This document shows positions 1 through 10,614 of a stretch of DNA of 64,000 nucleotides, piece by piece. This stretch comes from Myxococcota bacterium. Its GTDB lineage: Bacteria > Myxococcota_A > Bradymonadia > UBA7976 > UBA1532. Every line of letters begins with the position of its first letter. Positions within the stretch are counted from its first letter, which is position 1. The stretch is taken from positions 1 through 64,000 of the forward strand of contig CAUJDF010000004.1 of the NCBI GenBank assembly GCA_963169045.1. The letters are read 5' to 3'. The notes beneath the pieces were generated by a model. That model saw only the letters and a list, made by a program, of their open reading frames with translations. It searched no databases and was not told the DNA's origin. Position numbers and translations under genes: made by a program.

Positions 1-81
1 CCGGCGGCGGCGCCGCCGCCTTCACCTTCTGAATCCACCGACCCTTGCGTCGCGAGGCGCACCGGCGCGAGACTCCCGCCG

Positions 82-648
82 ATGGAAGCACGTGACGTGA
101 CCCAGTTGTTGGTCGCCGCGAGCGGCGGCGACGCGAAGGCCGCCGAAGCGTTGCTGCCCGTCGTCTACGACGACCTGCGGCGCCGCGCCCAGGCGATGAT
201 GCGTCGCGAGGGCGGCGGGCACACGCTGCAGGCGACGGCGCTGGTGCACGAGGCGTACATGCGCCTCATCCAGCAGGACCGCGTCGACTGGCAGGGACGC
301 GCCCACTTCTTCGCCATCGCCGCGCAGATCATGCGGCGCATCCTCGTCGACCACGCCCGCGGACGCCTGCGAGCCAAGCGCGGCGGTGGGCAGGCGAAGG
401 TCTCGCTCGACGAGGGGCTGCCGCTCACGACCGAGCGCGACGCCGACGTCGTGGCGCTCGACGACGCGCTGCAGCGCCTCGCCACGCTCGACCCCCGCCA
501 GGCGCAGATCGTCGAGATGCGCTTCTTCGGCGGCCTGACCGTCGAAGAGGTCGCCCTGGCGCTCGGCGTGTCGAAGCGCACCGTCGAGGCCGAGTGGACG
601 CTGATCAAGGCCTGGATGCGCCGCGAGCTCTCGCCCGACGCGGATTGA
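82..648 (+). CDS. ECF-type RNA polymerase sigma factor
   Basis: 188-aa sigma-70 family ECF factor that would direct RNA polymerase to a specific regulon. Seen: a region 2 helix block at about residues 25-105 (including HTLQATALVHEAYMRL and FFAIAAQIMRRILVDHAR) and a region 4 helix-turn-helix at about 130-175 (LDPRQAQIVEMRFFGGLTVEEVA, then LGVSKRTVEAEW). This matches the compact ECF family often found beside Ser/Thr kinases and lacking an anti-sigma gene. It ends 3 bp before the kinase GTG at 652, so the two are almost certainly co-transcribed and functionally paired; phosphorylation control of the sigma factor is an inference. The ATG follows a weak purine-rich stretch. No anti-sigma factor is visible. 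Confidence 0.93.
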   Translation: MEARDVTQLLVAASGGDAKAAEALLPVVYDDLRRRAQAMMRREGGGHTLQATALVHEAYMRLIQQDRVDWQGRAHFFAIAAQIMRRILVDHARGRLRAKRGGGQAKVSLDEGLPLTTERDADVVALDDALQRLATLDPRQAQIVEMRFFGGLTVEEVALALGVSKRTVEAEWTLIKAWMRRELSPDAD

Positions 649-651
649 TTC

Positions 652-1833
652 GTGGATCCGGCACGTTACGCGCGCGTCAAGGACGTCTTCTTCGAGGCGC
701 GCGAGCTCCCTGCCCCCGAGCGTGAGACCTTCCTCGACGCGGCGTGCGGCGCCGACGCCGGCCTCCGCGCCGAGGTCGCCTCGCTGCTGTCCCACGACGT
801 CGAGGCCCCGCTCATCGACAGCCGCCCGCCGACGCTGCCGGGCGAAGCACCGCCGCCCGCCGATCCCGCCGATCCGCTGGCCCTCGTCGGCGCCGTCCTC
901 GACGAGCGCTACCGCGTCGACGCCTATGTGGCCGAGGGCGGCTTCGGCTACGTCTACCGCGCCTGGCACGTGCGCTGGAGCCGGCCGGTGGCGGTCAAGG
1001 TCTTCAAGCCGCAGCTCAGCGTCGTCGAGGCCGAGGAGCTGAAGCAGGCGTTCATCAAGGAGGGCGCCCTCCTCAACGAGCTGTCGCGAAAAACGACGGC
1101 CATCGTGCAGTCGTATGACGTGGGCACGTTCATCCGGCCCGACGGCACGCCGCTGCTGTTCACGGTGCTCGAGTGGCTCGAGGGGCGCTCGCTGCACGAG
1201 GAGGCGCGGGCGACGCCGGGGCCGTGGCCGCTCGTGCGGGTGCTCGCGACGTTGGCGCCGGTGGCCGAGGCGCTGGCGGTGGCGCACGCGAGCGGCGTGG
1301 CGCACCGCGACGTCAAGCCGCGCAACATCATGCTCGGCGAGTCGGCGAAGCTGCTCGACTTCGGCGTCGCCAAGGTGGCCGCCGAGCGCGGGCGCGGCTT
1401 CCAGAGCACCGGCGGCAAGCTGACGGCCTTCACGGTCGACTATGCCGCGCCCGAGCAGATCTCCAAGATGCACGGCCCCACGGGACCGTGGACCGACGTG
1501 CACGCGCTGGCGCTCGTTTGCGTCGAGCTGCTGGCGGGCCGGCACCCGCTCGGGGAGGTCGACGTCGTCAAGGCGATGGCGCGGCTGCGGGACCCGGCGC
1601 GGCGGCCCACGCCGCGGACGGCGGGGGTCGAGGTGTCCGACGCGGTGGAGGCGGTCTTCGCGAAGGCGCTGGCGGTGGAGCCGTCGGAGCGGTTCCAGGA
1701 CGTGGGCGCCTTCTTTACGGCGCTGCGCGACGCGGCCGCGGCCCCGGCGCCGCCCCGGCGCGCGCCGGGGGCGTGGGCGCTCTGGGGGGCGGCGGTGGGC
1801 GTCGTGATCGTGGTCTGGGCGCTGCTGCGTTGA
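652..1833 (+). CDS. Membrane-anchored Ser/Thr protein kinase paired with ECF sigma factor
   Basis: 393-aa Hanks-type kinase. The N-terminal ~70 residues match the segment common in sigma-linked kinases (…FLDAACGAD…LRAEVASLL). The kinase domain spans about 90-365: Gly loop AEGGFGYVYRA, VAVKVF lysine, catalytic loop HRDVKPRN near residue 218, LLDFGVAK and YAAPEQ. One C-terminal membrane helix (ALWGAAVGVVIVVWALL) leaves only a short tail outside, so there is no sensor domain and signals must be read in the cytoplasm or through partners. The GTG start sits 3 bp after the sigma-factor stop; all active-site residues are present. Substrate unknown; the adjacent sigma factor is the obvious candidate (inference). 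Confidence 0.94.
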   Translation: MDPARYARVKDVFFEARELPAPERETFLDAACGADAGLRAEVASLLSHDVEAPLIDSRPPTLPGEAPPPADPADPLALVGAVLDERYRVDAYVAEGGFGYVYRAWHVRWSRPVAVKVFKPQLSVVEAEELKQAFIKEGALLNELSRKTTAIVQSYDVGTFIRPDGTPLLFTVLEWLEGRSLHEEARATPGPWPLVRVLATLAPVAEALAVAHASGVAHRDVKPRNIMLGESAKLLDFGVAKVAAERGRGFQSTGGKLTAFTVDYAAPEQISKMHGPTGPWTDVHALALVCVELLAGRHPLGEVDVVKAMARLRDPARRPTPRTAGVEVSDAVEAVFAKALAVEPSERFQDVGAFFTALRDAAAAPAPPRRAPGAWALWGAAVGVVIVVWALLR

Positions 1834-1898
1834 GCGGGTGCGGAGGGGGCGCGTCGATCGCGCGTAGGGGAGGGGGCGTGCGCCCCGGGAGGTGTGCG

Positions 1899-2372
1899 GT
1901 GACGAACGCGACGTGGCGGGCGGCGGCGCTCGCGGCGCTGCTGGTGGCGAGCTGCCAGGAGGACGAGGCGTCCGGCGACGGTGCCGGCGGCGCCGGCGGG
2001 GACGGCGCCGGCGGCGGCGGCGGCGGCGGGATGCTGATCCCACCCGACGGCGAGGGCGGCGCCGGGGGAATGGAGCCGCCGATGGGCGGGGCGGGCGGGA
2101 CGCCGCCGCCGATGGGCGGGGCGGGCGGGATGCCGCCGCCGATGGGCGGCATGGGCGGGATGCCGCCGCCCGGCGGCCCGACGCCGTGCGAGGATCAGTC
2201 CGACTGCGAAGGCAACTGCCCGCCCGGCGCGATCGGCTGCCTCTGCGCCGAGACGCCGATGGGCAAGGCGTGCATCCCCACCTGCGCGCAGGACGCCGAC
2301 TGCCCGCAGCCGCCGGACCGGCAGCTCATCTGCGACGCGGAGCGGGGCGTCTGCGCCCCGCCGATGCGCTGA
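1899..2372 (+). CDS. Gly/Met/Pro-rich lipoprotein with Cys-rich tail
   Basis: 157-aa predicted lipoprotein. The GTG at 1899 is chosen because GGGAGG lies 6 bp upstream and it opens directly on a signal peptide ending in lipobox LVASC at about residue 19. After the Cys come an acidic patch, a Gly-rich linker of repeated [11 protein letters not shown]-like units (about residues 28-90) and a compact C-terminal domain with ten Cys ([20 protein letters not shown], then [10 protein letters not shown]). The domain resembles the Cys-rich modules of myxobacterial surface lipoproteins. Function unknown. The last 47 bp overlap the 3' end of the convergent pseudouridine synthase gene. Confidence 0.75.
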   Translation: MTNATWRAAALAALLVASCQEDEASGDGAGGAGGDGAGGGGGGGMLIPPDGEGGAGGMEPPMGGAGGTPPPMGGAGGMPPPMGGMGGMPPPGGPTPCEDQSDCEGNCPPGAIGCLCAETPMGKACIPTCAQDADCPQPPDRQLICDAERGVCAPPMR

Positions 2373-3057
2373 CCTTTTTCTGCGGACCGTCGCCGCGCCC
2401 GTCGCGTTCCGGATCAGAGCCCCCGGACGGCGGGGGCCGTCGGTCCGGTTGTCCGTCCCGCCCGGATCGGTGGCCCCCGCCGCCTCCCCCCCGCCAGCCC
2501 GCCGGCCAGTCCGGGGGCACGCCGGCCTCGCGCCATTCGCCCGGCGCCAGGTCCTCGAGCCGCCAGGGCCCCACCGCCACCCGGATGAGCCGCAGCGTCG
2601 GGAAGCCGACCGCGGCGGTCATGCGCCGCACCTGCCGGTTGCGCCCCTCGCGCAGCACCAGCTCGATCCACGCCGTCGGGAGCGCGCGGCGCTCGCGGAT
2701 GGGCGGGACGCGCGGCCACACGCCCGGCGGCGCGGGCAGCAGGTGCGCCTCGGCGGGCAGGGTCGGGCCGTCCCGGAGCGACACACCCGTGGCGAGACGC
2801 CGCAGCGCCTCGTCGGTCGGGATGCCCTCGACCTGCGCCCAGTACGTCTTGGGCAGCTTGTGGCGCGGATCGGTGATTCGGTGCTGCAGGGGGCCGGCGT
2901 CGGTGAGCACCACCAGCCCCTCGCTGTCGGCGTCGAGGCGACCGGCGGGGTAGACGTCCGGCACGTCGACGAAGGCGCCGAGCGTCGGGCGGCCCTCGGC
3001 GTCCGTGAACTTGCAGTGGACGCCGAAGGGCTTGTTGAGCAGGAGGATGCGGGCCAT
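2326..3057 (-). CDS. 23S rRNA pseudouridine synthase, RsuA/RluE family
   Basis: 243-aa RsuA/RluB/E/F-type enzyme that isomerises a specific uridine in rRNA to pseudouridine. It starts directly with the catalytic fold ([15 protein letters not shown]), with no S4 domain, as in RluE (U2457 of E. coli 23S rRNA). Catalytic Asp lies in [20 protein letters not shown] at about residue 40; the conserved [13 protein letters not shown] and [15 protein letters not shown] motifs are present. The final ~60 residues are a low-complexity Gly/Arg/Pro tail not typical of the family, and they overlap the convergent lipoprotein gene. The exact target uridine cannot be told from sequence alone, so the symbol is withheld. 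Confidence 0.9.
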   Translation of the reverse strand: MARILLLNKPFGVHCKFTDAEGRPTLGAFVDVPDVYPAGRLDADSEGLVVLTDAGPLQHRITDPRHKLPKTYWAQVEGIPTDEALRRLATGVSLRDGPTLPAEAHLLPAPPGVWPRVPPIRERRALPTAWIELVLREGRNRQVRRMTAAVGFPTLRLIRVAVGPWRLEDLAPGEWREAGVPPDWPAGWRGGGGGGHRSGRDGQPDRRPPPSGGSDPERDGRGDGPQKKVSASAGRRRPAPRRR

Positions 3058-3105
3058 GCCGCCGACATTCGGCGCGGAGCCGCGCCGGTGTAAAGCGTCT
3101 CGGCG

Positions 3106-3717
3106 TCAGCGCATCTCGGGAACGTGCGCCTGCGACGACGACATCGACGACATCGACGACGGGCCCTCGTCGCTCTGGGACAAGCGCCCGCGGAGCTCGG
3201 ACAGGCGCGGCAGCTTCAGCATGCCGCTGCGGCGCACGCGATCCACGATCGCGAGCAGGATCAGGGCCTTGGCGATCTTTCCGAACGTGCTGCCGCCCTT
3301 GCCCTCGTCCACGTCCACGTCGTCGCGGATGCGCGCCCGCACGTCCTCGACGTCGACGTCCTCGACCCGCTCCTTGGCCCGGCGCAGCCAGCCGCCACGG
3401 CGCTCCTGGCGGACGTCCTCGAGGCGCCCCGAGATGCGGTTCGCGATGCGGCCGATGCCCGAGAGCCCGCCGCGCCGGCGACGGTCGGGCGCCTCGACGT
3501 GCCCGACGGCGCTGCCGAGGGCGCGCGCGCCCTGCCACAGCAGGAAGCCGCCGATGGCCGTGCCGAGGACGGACAGCGCGATGGAGCCGCCGTGCGCGCC
3601 GACCCACTGCACCGTGCGGCGGCGCCGCCCCGGCTGCTCGTAGAGGCCGTACGGGCTCTGGCCCGCCTGGTCGTACACGCCGCCGGAGATCCTCGAGAAG
3701 TCCCGTTCTTCGTTCAT
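3106..3717 (-). CDS. Uncharacterised single-pass membrane protein
   Basis: 203 aa; not recognised. The ATG at 3717 is preferred over an upstream in-frame start because GAGG/GGAG (in ggagacgaggaatc) lies just upstream. Layout: a soluble N-terminus of about 35 residues with Tyr/Gly/Gln, a basic RRRR patch, one membrane helix (SIALSVLGTAIGGFLLWQGARALG, about 48-70), a highly basic then acidic middle (VEDVDVEDVRARIRDDVDVD) and a second hydrophobic stretch (FGKIAKALILLAIVDRV). The tail is Ser/Met-rich. Encoded just upstream of the pseudouridine synthase on the same strand with a 48-bp gap. Function unknown. Confidence 0.7.
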   Translation of the reverse strand: MNEERDFSRISGGVYDQAGQSPYGLYEQPGRRRRTVQWVGAHGGSIALSVLGTAIGGFLLWQGARALGSAVGHVEAPDRRRRGGLSGIGRIANRISGRLEDVRQERRGGWLRRAKERVEDVDVEDVRARIRDDVDVDEGKGGSTFGKIAKALILLAIVDRVRRSGMLKLPRLSELRGRLSQSDEGPSSMSSMSSSQAHVPEMR

Positions 3718-3848
3718 GATTCCTCGTCTCCTTCGCTCCGCACCTCCGGCACGACAGCAACCGCCGTGCCGCACCGCCCGGCGCGCAGTCGCGGGCCTCC
3801 CCCGGCACGCGACTGCCGCATTCCGCCACGGCCGGCGTAGACTGGGGC

Positions 3849-4076
3849 ATGGCCGATTCGCAGTCGAACGACCCCCTCCACGGCGTCACGCTGGAGCGCA
3901 TCCTCACCGAGCTCGCCGAGCACGTCGGCTGGGAGGAGATGGGGCGCCGCGTGCCGGTGCGCTGCTTCCTCCACGATCCGAGCATCAAGTCGAGCCTGAC
4001 CTTCCTGCGCCGCACGCCCTGGGCGCGCGCGAAGGTGGAGCGCATGTACCTCGCCTGGAAGAAGAAGCGCGGCTGA
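3849..4076 (+). CDS. VF530-family (DUF2132) small DNA-binding protein
   Basis: 75 aa, the usual length of the VF530 family, whose Vibrio fischeri member has been reported as a DNA-binding fold. Family features seen: [26 protein letters not shown] near the start, then [27 protein letters not shown] in the middle and YLAWKK at the end. Stand-alone gene, transcribed divergently from the membrane protein at 3717; the 131-bp gap between them would carry both promoters. Cellular role unknown. Confidence 0.88.
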   Translation: MADSQSNDPLHGVTLERILTELAEHVGWEEMGRRVPVRCFLHDPSIKSSLTFLRRTPWARAKVERMYLAWKKKRG

Positions 4077-4188
4077 AGCACGCCTCCGCTGCGGGTTCCG
4101 CCCGCGCACGTCGCGTCCAGAGGGGGCGCCGTCCGCTGGCGGCGCGCGCGAACCTCGGGATAGGCTCGGCGAAACCGGAGACGTGTCG

Positions 4189-6783
4189 ATGCAGAACGCG
4201 CGGTGGGCGGTCGTGGCGGTCCTCGCCCTTTCGGGATGTCGGGAGCTGCGCACGATCGAGGCGGACGGGCGCTGCGGCAACGCCATCCTCGAGCCCGAGG
4301 TGGGGGAGGACTGCGATCTGCACGGCGTCCCGCCCGGCAGCCGTTGCGGGTCGCCGGGCACTGCCGAGGCCTGCCACTACCTCTGCGGCGGCGTCGGTGA
4401 CGAGGCCGCGGTCTGCCCCGCGGGGTGGGGCTGCGGCCGGGACGGCGTCTGCCGGGCGCCCTCCGGCGCGCTCGACGTGCGCCGCGTGGTCCCGGTCGAC
4501 GGCCCGCACCTCGCCTCGGGCGACGTCGACAATGACGGGCTCGACGACGTGATCGCCTTCGCCAGCGACCACCTCTCCATCGCGTTCGGCGATCCGGACG
4601 GTCGCTTCGACAGCCGCACCGAGGTGCCGATCACCGCGCCCGAGCCCCATGCGGTCGTGGCGAACGTCGACGCCGAGGCCGCCGAGGACCCCGACGCGGT
4701 CGCCGCCGACGTGATCGTCCCGCAGGTCGGCGGCGCGCAGATCTTCCGCGGCGGCGGCGATCGCCGCCTGAAGCCGGTGGCGATCCCGAGCCTGGCGGTC
4801 GGCGATCTCGGCCCGTTCGGCCGCGTCATCCCCGCGCGCGCCGAGTCGCCGTACGTCCGCCACGACGTGCTGCTGGCCGCGAGCGACGGGGCCGGCACCA
4901 CGTTCCGCGTGGCGGGCCGCGAGCGGACCGACGCGACCGAGGCCGACGCGCTCTTCCGCGGCCGCGAGCTCGGCGTGCGCGCGTCGGTCGCCAGCGGCGA
5001 TCTCGACGGCGGCGGCTCGCCGGACGAGGTGGCCCTCGCCGCCGGCGACCGGATCGCCGTGCTCTCGGTGCGTTGCGACGTGGCGCCCGGCGACTGCGTG
5101 GTGGAGGTGCGCGACGTGCTCGACACGCCGCCGCAGACGACCGCGACCGGCAGCACCTGGTTCGCCGACTTCGAGGGCGACGGGGACCTCGATCTGATCG
5201 CCCCGCTGCGCATGGGCGAGGCCTTCGCCGTCGGCGTCGCGGTCGTCGACGAGGAGGGCAAGCTCGGCGCCCTCACCCTCCAGGAGCACCTCGCCGTCGC
5301 CGTCGGCTGCATGCAGGCGCAGACGGCCTGCCGCTCGCCCGTGGACTCGCCGCTGCTCGCGGTGGGCGACGTCGACGGCGACGGCGTCGCCGACTTCGTG
5401 AAGACCGGCGGCGTCTACGTCGCCGGTGACGGCACGCCCCCGAAGATGACCGAGCGCTTTCGCGCCACGCGCCCCTGGAACGCCGCGGCCATCGGCGACT
5501 TCAACCACGACGGCACGCCGGACGTGGCGGCGACGCGCCCGGGCACCGTCGACCTGCTGCTGACCGCGCCCGACGGCCTCTTCAACCCGCTGTACGCCGA
5601 GATCGAGGACGAGGCACGCACGCTGCGCACCGGCGACTTCGACGGCGACCTCGTCACCGATCTGGCGGTCGTCGAGGCGCCCGGGCGGCTCGTGGTGCTG
5701 TTCCGCGGCGCCCAGGGCACGCCGACCGAGCGCATCGTGATGGCCGACCTGCCGGAGATCGGCGGCCTTGAACCGCTGCGCAGCGAGGCGAACGATCGCA
5801 TCGACGACCTCGTGATGCTGACGCGGACGCCCGAGGGCAGCCTCGTCACGGCGATGGTGGGCACGAGCTCGCGGCGCATGCTGGCGCCGATCCCGCGCTT
5901 CGGCCGGGTCTTCGCGACCGCGGCCGTCGGGCGTTTCCTCGGCGGCGCGCGTCCCGACATCGTCACCGGCGAGGTCACCAACGTGGACGGCGCGCGGTTC
6001 GTCGACTTCCGCTTGACGAAGGGCGACGACCTCGAGCGCTCGCCGGCGGTCTCGACCCAGCTCGCGCGGGACGCCGAGTGCGTGCTCCCGCGTGACTTCG
6101 CGGGCTCGTCCGCCGTGGCCGACCTCGACGGCGACGGCCACGACGAGCTCGTCTTCCTCGAGAGCGCCTCGCCCGACGAGAGCGCGGGGATCGGGGCGAA
6201 CGGCTGGAAGTCGTGGATCCTGCGCTTCGAGGAGGGCGCGCTGCGCTGCATCGAGCCGGGCGTGGTCCGCTCGTCGATGTCACCCGGGAAGGTGCGCCTC
6301 GCCGACCTCGACGGCGACGGCGCGCTCGACGCGTTCGCGCCCCTCGACATCAGCCGGCGGAGGGGGCCGACGGCGCCGACGGCCGGTCGGCCGACGCTGG
6401 CGTTCTGGAAGGGGTTGAAGCAGGCGCCCTGGCTCGACGCGCCGGTCGTCTTCACGTTGCAGGAGGACGAGGTGCCGCGGTTCGACGTCGCCGCCGCCGA
6501 GCTCGACGGCACGCCGGGCGCGGAGCTCTTCGGGCTCTCCGACGCCGGCCGCATCCGCATCGACATCGAGAAGGGCGGCGCCCGCGTGCGAGCGGACGGG
6601 CACGAGGCCGCGCCGCGCGACGTGATCGGCCTCCACACGATGGACACCGATGGCGACGGCCTCGACGATCTGGTCGCCACGACGGGCAGCGAGCTGTACA
6701 CGTGGCGCCAGAAGCCGTGCCCCGCCGCCCAGGTGCACGCCGGCACGTGCGTCCGCCGCGAGCCCGAGGCCGCCGAGCGCTGA
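4189..6783 (+). CDS. FG-GAP/VCBS-repeat lipoprotein
   Basis: 864-aa secreted lipoprotein. The ATG at 4189 is favoured over GTG 4183 because GGAG at 4177-4180 then has 8-bp spacing. Signal peptide ends at lipobox LALSGC. Residues ~30-100 form a Cys-rich head (CGNAILEPEVGEDCDLHG, then ACHYLCGG), the myxobacterial pattern that often precedes repeat domains. The rest carries at least eight FG-GAP/VCBS-like units with DxDxDGxxD calcium-binding loops (DVDNDGLDD, DLDGGGSPD, DVDGDGVAD, DFNHDGTPD, DLDGDGHDE, DLDGDGALD, DTDGDGLDD), consistent with a beta-propeller on the cell surface. Ligand or adhesion role unknown. Confidence 0.9.
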   Translation: MQNARWAVVAVLALSGCRELRTIEADGRCGNAILEPEVGEDCDLHGVPPGSRCGSPGTAEACHYLCGGVGDEAAVCPAGWGCGRDGVCRAPSGALDVRRVVPVDGPHLASGDVDNDGLDDVIAFASDHLSIAFGDPDGRFDSRTEVPITAPEPHAVVANVDAEAAEDPDAVAADVIVPQVGGAQIFRGGGDRRLKPVAIPSLAVGDLGPFGRVIPARAESPYVRHDVLLAASDGAGTTFRVAGRERTDATEADALFRGRELGVRASVASGDLDGGGSPDEVALAAGDRIAVLSVRCDVAPGDCVVEVRDVLDTPPQTTATGSTWFADFEGDGDLDLIAPLRMGEAFAVGVAVVDEEGKLGALTLQEHLAVAVGCMQAQTACRSPVDSPLLAVGDVDGDGVADFVKTGGVYVAGDGTPPKMTERFRATRPWNAAAIGDFNHDGTPDVAATRPGTVDLLLTAPDGLFNPLYAEIEDEARTLRTGDFDGDLVTDLAVVEAPGRLVVLFRGAQGTPTERIVMADLPEIGGLEPLRSEANDRIDDLVMLTRTPEGSLVTAMVGTSSRRMLAPIPRFGRVFATAAVGRFLGGARPDIVTGEVTNVDGARFVDFRLTKGDDLERSPAVSTQLARDAECVLPRDFAGSSAVADLDGDGHDELVFLESASPDESAGIGANGWKSWILRFEEGALRCIEPGVVRSSMSPGKVRLADLDGDGALDAFAPLDISRRRGPTAPTAGRPTLAFWKGLKQAPWLDAPVVFTLQEDEVPRFDVAAAELDGTPGAELFGLSDAGRIRIDIEKGGARVRADGHEAAPRDVIGLHTMDTDGDGLDDLVATTGSELYTWRQKPCPAAQVHAGTCVRREPEAAER

Positions 6784-6944
6784 CATTCCCGAGCGAATTC
6801 GTGGCCGTCCGGCCGCCCCCCGCGCGCGGCTGCCGGCGATCGGCGGCCGCGCCGTGAAACTCCGCCTCTCCCGGCGCCATCGGCTTGCACGGGACCGCGC
6901 TCGCGTCATGCGGGCCGCGGGTCGACGACGGAGAGGGAGAGTCG

Positions 6945-7517
6945 ATGAAGACGGGACTGCGGTGGGCGCTGCTCGTGCTGGCGCTGGCGGCGTGGGGCTG
7001 TGACGACGACGACGACGATGACGGCGCCGGTGGGGCCGGCGGTGCCGGTGGCGCCGGTGGTGCCGGCGGTGCCGGTGGGGCGGGCGGTGCCGGCGGCGCC
7101 GGTGGCGCGGGCGGCGCCGGTGGCGCGGGCGGCGCCGGTGGCATGGGTGGCGCAGGCGGCGCGGGTGGCGTGGGCGGCGCCGGGGGCGCAGGCGGCGCCG
7201 GTGGCGCGGGCGGCGCGGGTGGCGCGGGTGGCGCGGGTGGCGCGGGTGGCGCGGGTGGCGCGGGTGGCGGCGGCTCCCCCTGCGAGCAGGCCTGCGACAC
7301 CGTCTTCGACTGCGGGACGAGCGGCCAGCCGGCGCTCTGCCCCGGCTTCGACGACCGCGATGCCTTCGTCACGCAGTGCATCCCCACCTGCGAAGACAAC
7401 CCGGCCTTGCAGGCCATCGTGAACCAACAGCAGGACGACTGCCCGACGCTGGTCTCGACCTTGAAGACCGTGAACCCGGACTTCCGGGCGGGCTGCGAGG
7501 GGACCGACGGCGGCTGA
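6945..7517 (+). CDS. Gly-Ala-Gly repeat lipoprotein
   Basis: 190-aa predicted lipoprotein. The ATG at 6945 follows GAGAGGGAGA; an upstream in-frame ATG at 6885 would put 20 extra residues before the signal peptide and is rejected. Signal peptide MKTGLRWALLVLALAAWGC with the lipidated Cys at 19, then a run of seven Asp, then about 85 residues of GGAGGAGG repeat, then a ~65-residue domain with six Cys (PCEQACDTVFDCGT, ALCPGFDD, CIPTCEDN, DDCPTL, AGCEGTDGG). The architecture suggests a small disulfide-rich domain held off the membrane by a flexible linker. Function unknown. The stop abuts the aat gene. Confidence 0.8.
   Translation: MKTGLRWALLVLALAAWGCDDDDDDDGAGGAGGAGGAGGAGGAGGAGGAGGAGGAGGAGGAGGAGGMGGAGGAGGVGGAGGAGGAGGAGGAGGAGGAGGAGGAGGAGGGGSPCEQACDTVFDCGTSGQPALCPGFDDRDAFVTQCIPTCEDNPALQAIVNQQQDDCPTLVSTLKTVNPDFRAGCEGTDGG
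7024..7272 (+). repeat. Coding GGX tandem repeat (Gly-Ala-Gly-Gly)
   Basis: About 250 bp of near-perfect 9-bp coding repeats (ggtggcgcg / ggcgccggt variants) encode the Gly/Ala linker of the lipoprotein starting at 6945. The 9-bp unit keeps frame if copies are gained or lost, so length variation between strains is expected. Confidence 0.85.
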
Positions 7518-8144
7518 TTAGCCCCGCGCCCGCACCATCTCGTGATAGCGACTGCGCGGCACGGCGACGGCGCCGAGCCGCCGCAGGTGCGGCGTCATCG
7601 CCTGGCAGTCGACCCACGCGAAGTCGCGCTCCGCCACGTGCCAGAGCGCCAGCTTCGAAGCGTCGTCGACCCGCGAGAACATCGACTCGCCGCAGAACAC
7701 GCCGTTGATCACGAGGCCGTACAGGCCGCCGACGAGCGCCTCGTCGGCCCACACCTCGACGCTGTGGGCGACGCCCCGCGCGTGGAGCGCCGAGTAGCAG
7801 GCGACGACGTTGGGCGCGATCCAGGTGCCCGCCTCGTGGCGGCGCGCGATGGTGGCGCACGCGCGGATGACCGCCGCGAAGTCCTTGTCCCACGTGACGC
7901 GCAAGTGCCCGCGCCGCCTCGTCTTTTCGAGGCTGCGCGATGCGTGGAAGCCGCCGGGGAGGATCACCGCGCGCGGATCGGGCGAGCACCACGGGATGGG
8001 ATCCTCGCCCGTCCACGGGAAGACCCCCTGGCGGTAGGCGGCGAGCACCGTCTCGGGGGAGAGCGACCCCCCGAGCGCCACGAGGCCGTAGGGATCGCCG
8101 GGCCGTGGCCGCACCGGGATCACACCGGGCATGTCCGCGAACAT
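7518..8144 (-). CDS. aat: Leucyl/phenylalanyl-tRNA--protein transferase
   Basis: 208-aa L/F-transferase of the N-degron pathway; it adds Leu or Phe from aminoacyl-tRNA to proteins with N-terminal Lys or Arg, marking them for ClpAP. Family motifs run the whole length: YRQGVFPWTGEDPIPWCSPDPR, HASRSLEK, WDKDFAAVIRACA, TWIAPNVVACYSALHARGVAHSVEVW, LVGGLYGL, GVFCGESMFSRVDDASKLAL and DCQAMTPHLRRLGA. Length is close to the E. coli enzyme. It is divergent from the M55 peptidase gene with a 76-bp gap. An alternative ATG lies 12 bp downstream. Confidence 0.96.
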   Translation of the reverse strand: MFADMPGVIPVRPRPGDPYGLVALGGSLSPETVLAAYRQGVFPWTGEDPIPWCSPDPRAVILPGGFHASRSLEKTRRRGHLRVTWDKDFAAVIRACATIARRHEAGTWIAPNVVACYSALHARGVAHSVEVWADEALVGGLYGLVINGVFCGESMFSRVDDASKLALWHVAERDFAWVDCQAMTPHLRRLGAVAVPRSRYHEMVRARG

Positions 8145-8220
8145 GCCGACGATTCTATGCCGCTTTCCGCTGGCAGTGCGCGCGCGTAGAGTGGCGCGCC
8201 ATGAACGGGCCCGGCGTCTC

Positions 8221-9051
8221 GTGAAGGTCTACGTCTCCATCGACCTCGAGGGCGTCGCCGGCGTCGTGCACGTCGACCAGACGCGGCGCGCCGGCCACGA
8301 TTACGAACAGGCGCGTCGCTGGATGACCGGCGAGGCCAACGCCGCCGTCGCCGGCGCCTTCGAGGCCGGCGCCGAGGGCGTCGTCGTCAACGACGCCCAC
8401 GGCGACATGCGCAACCTCGTGCTCGACGAGCTCGACCCGCGCGCCGAGGTCGTCACCGGCGCCCTCAAGCCGCTGTCGATGGTCGCCGGGGCCGACGCCG
8501 GCTTCGGCGTAGCGCTCTTCGTCGGCTACCACGCCGGCGCGGGCAGCCGTCGCAGCGTCCTCGACCACACCTACGACGGCCGCGTCGTCACCCGCGTGCG
8601 CGTCAACGAGGAGGAGTGGGACGAGGCGGCCATCAACGCTGCCGTCCTCGGCCTGCGCGGCGTGCCGGTGGGCCTCGTCACCGGCGACGCGCACGTGTGC
8701 GAGCGCGCGGCGAAGCGCTTCGGCGGCGTCGAGACGGTCGCCGTCAAGGACGCGCTCGGCCGCTACGCGGCGCGCACGCTCCTGCCGAAGAAGGCCCGCG
8801 AGCTGGTGCGCGAGGGCGCCCGGCGCGCCGTCGCCCGCGCCCGCGTCGGCGCCTTCGCGCCGTTCCGCCCCGAGCCGCGCTTCGAGCTGCGGGTCAGCCT
8901 CGCCAACGCCGGCTGCGCCGACGCCGCCGAGCTGCTGCCCGGCACCCGGCGCACGAGCGGCGTCACCCTGGCCTACGCCGCCGACGACGCCGACGTCCTG
9001 CTGCGTGTCATCCGCTGCTGGGCCACGCTCGGCGCCTCCGCGCTCGTGTAG
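8221..9051 (+). CDS. M55-family D-aminopeptidase (DppA-like)
   Basis: 276-aa zinc peptidase of family M55 (Bacillus DppA), which removes D-amino acids such as D-Ala from small peptides. Zinc and catalytic signatures: YVSIDLEGVAG at the start (Asp and Glu ligands), VVNDAHGDM (His), FVGYHAGAG (His) and RVNEEEWDEAAINA (Glu). The GTG at 8221 is chosen because it opens directly on the conserved first beta strand; an upstream ATG at 8131 would run back into the aat promoter. A 12-bp gap to the Ppx/GppA gene suggests co-transcription. Role in peptidoglycan-peptide recycling is inferred from the family. Confidence 0.92.
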   Translation: MKVYVSIDLEGVAGVVHVDQTRRAGHDYEQARRWMTGEANAAVAGAFEAGAEGVVVNDAHGDMRNLVLDELDPRAEVVTGALKPLSMVAGADAGFGVALFVGYHAGAGSRRSVLDHTYDGRVVTRVRVNEEEWDEAAINAAVLGLRGVPVGLVTGDAHVCERAAKRFGGVETVAVKDALGRYAARTLLPKKARELVREGARRAVARARVGAFAPFRPEPRFELRVSLANAGCADAAELLPGTRRTSGVTLAYAADDADVLLRVIRCWATLGASALV

Positions 9052-9063
9052 GATCCGCCCCCG

Positions 9064-10613
<1,550 letters not shown>

Positions 10614-10614
<1 letters not shown>

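Noticed and set aside
3-32. Possible end of an upstream gene (…GGGAAAFTF then TGA)
   Set aside because: Only ten codons are inside the window; no family evidence is possible.
22-2043. 673-aa minus-strand open frame opposite the sigma factor and kinase
   Set aside because: Arg/His-rich shadow of two well-supported plus-strand genes; no motif or start signal.
7024-7272. Non-coding minisatellite
   Set aside because: The 9-bp unit keeps frame and encodes the Gly/Ala linker of a lipoprotein with a good start and signal peptide.
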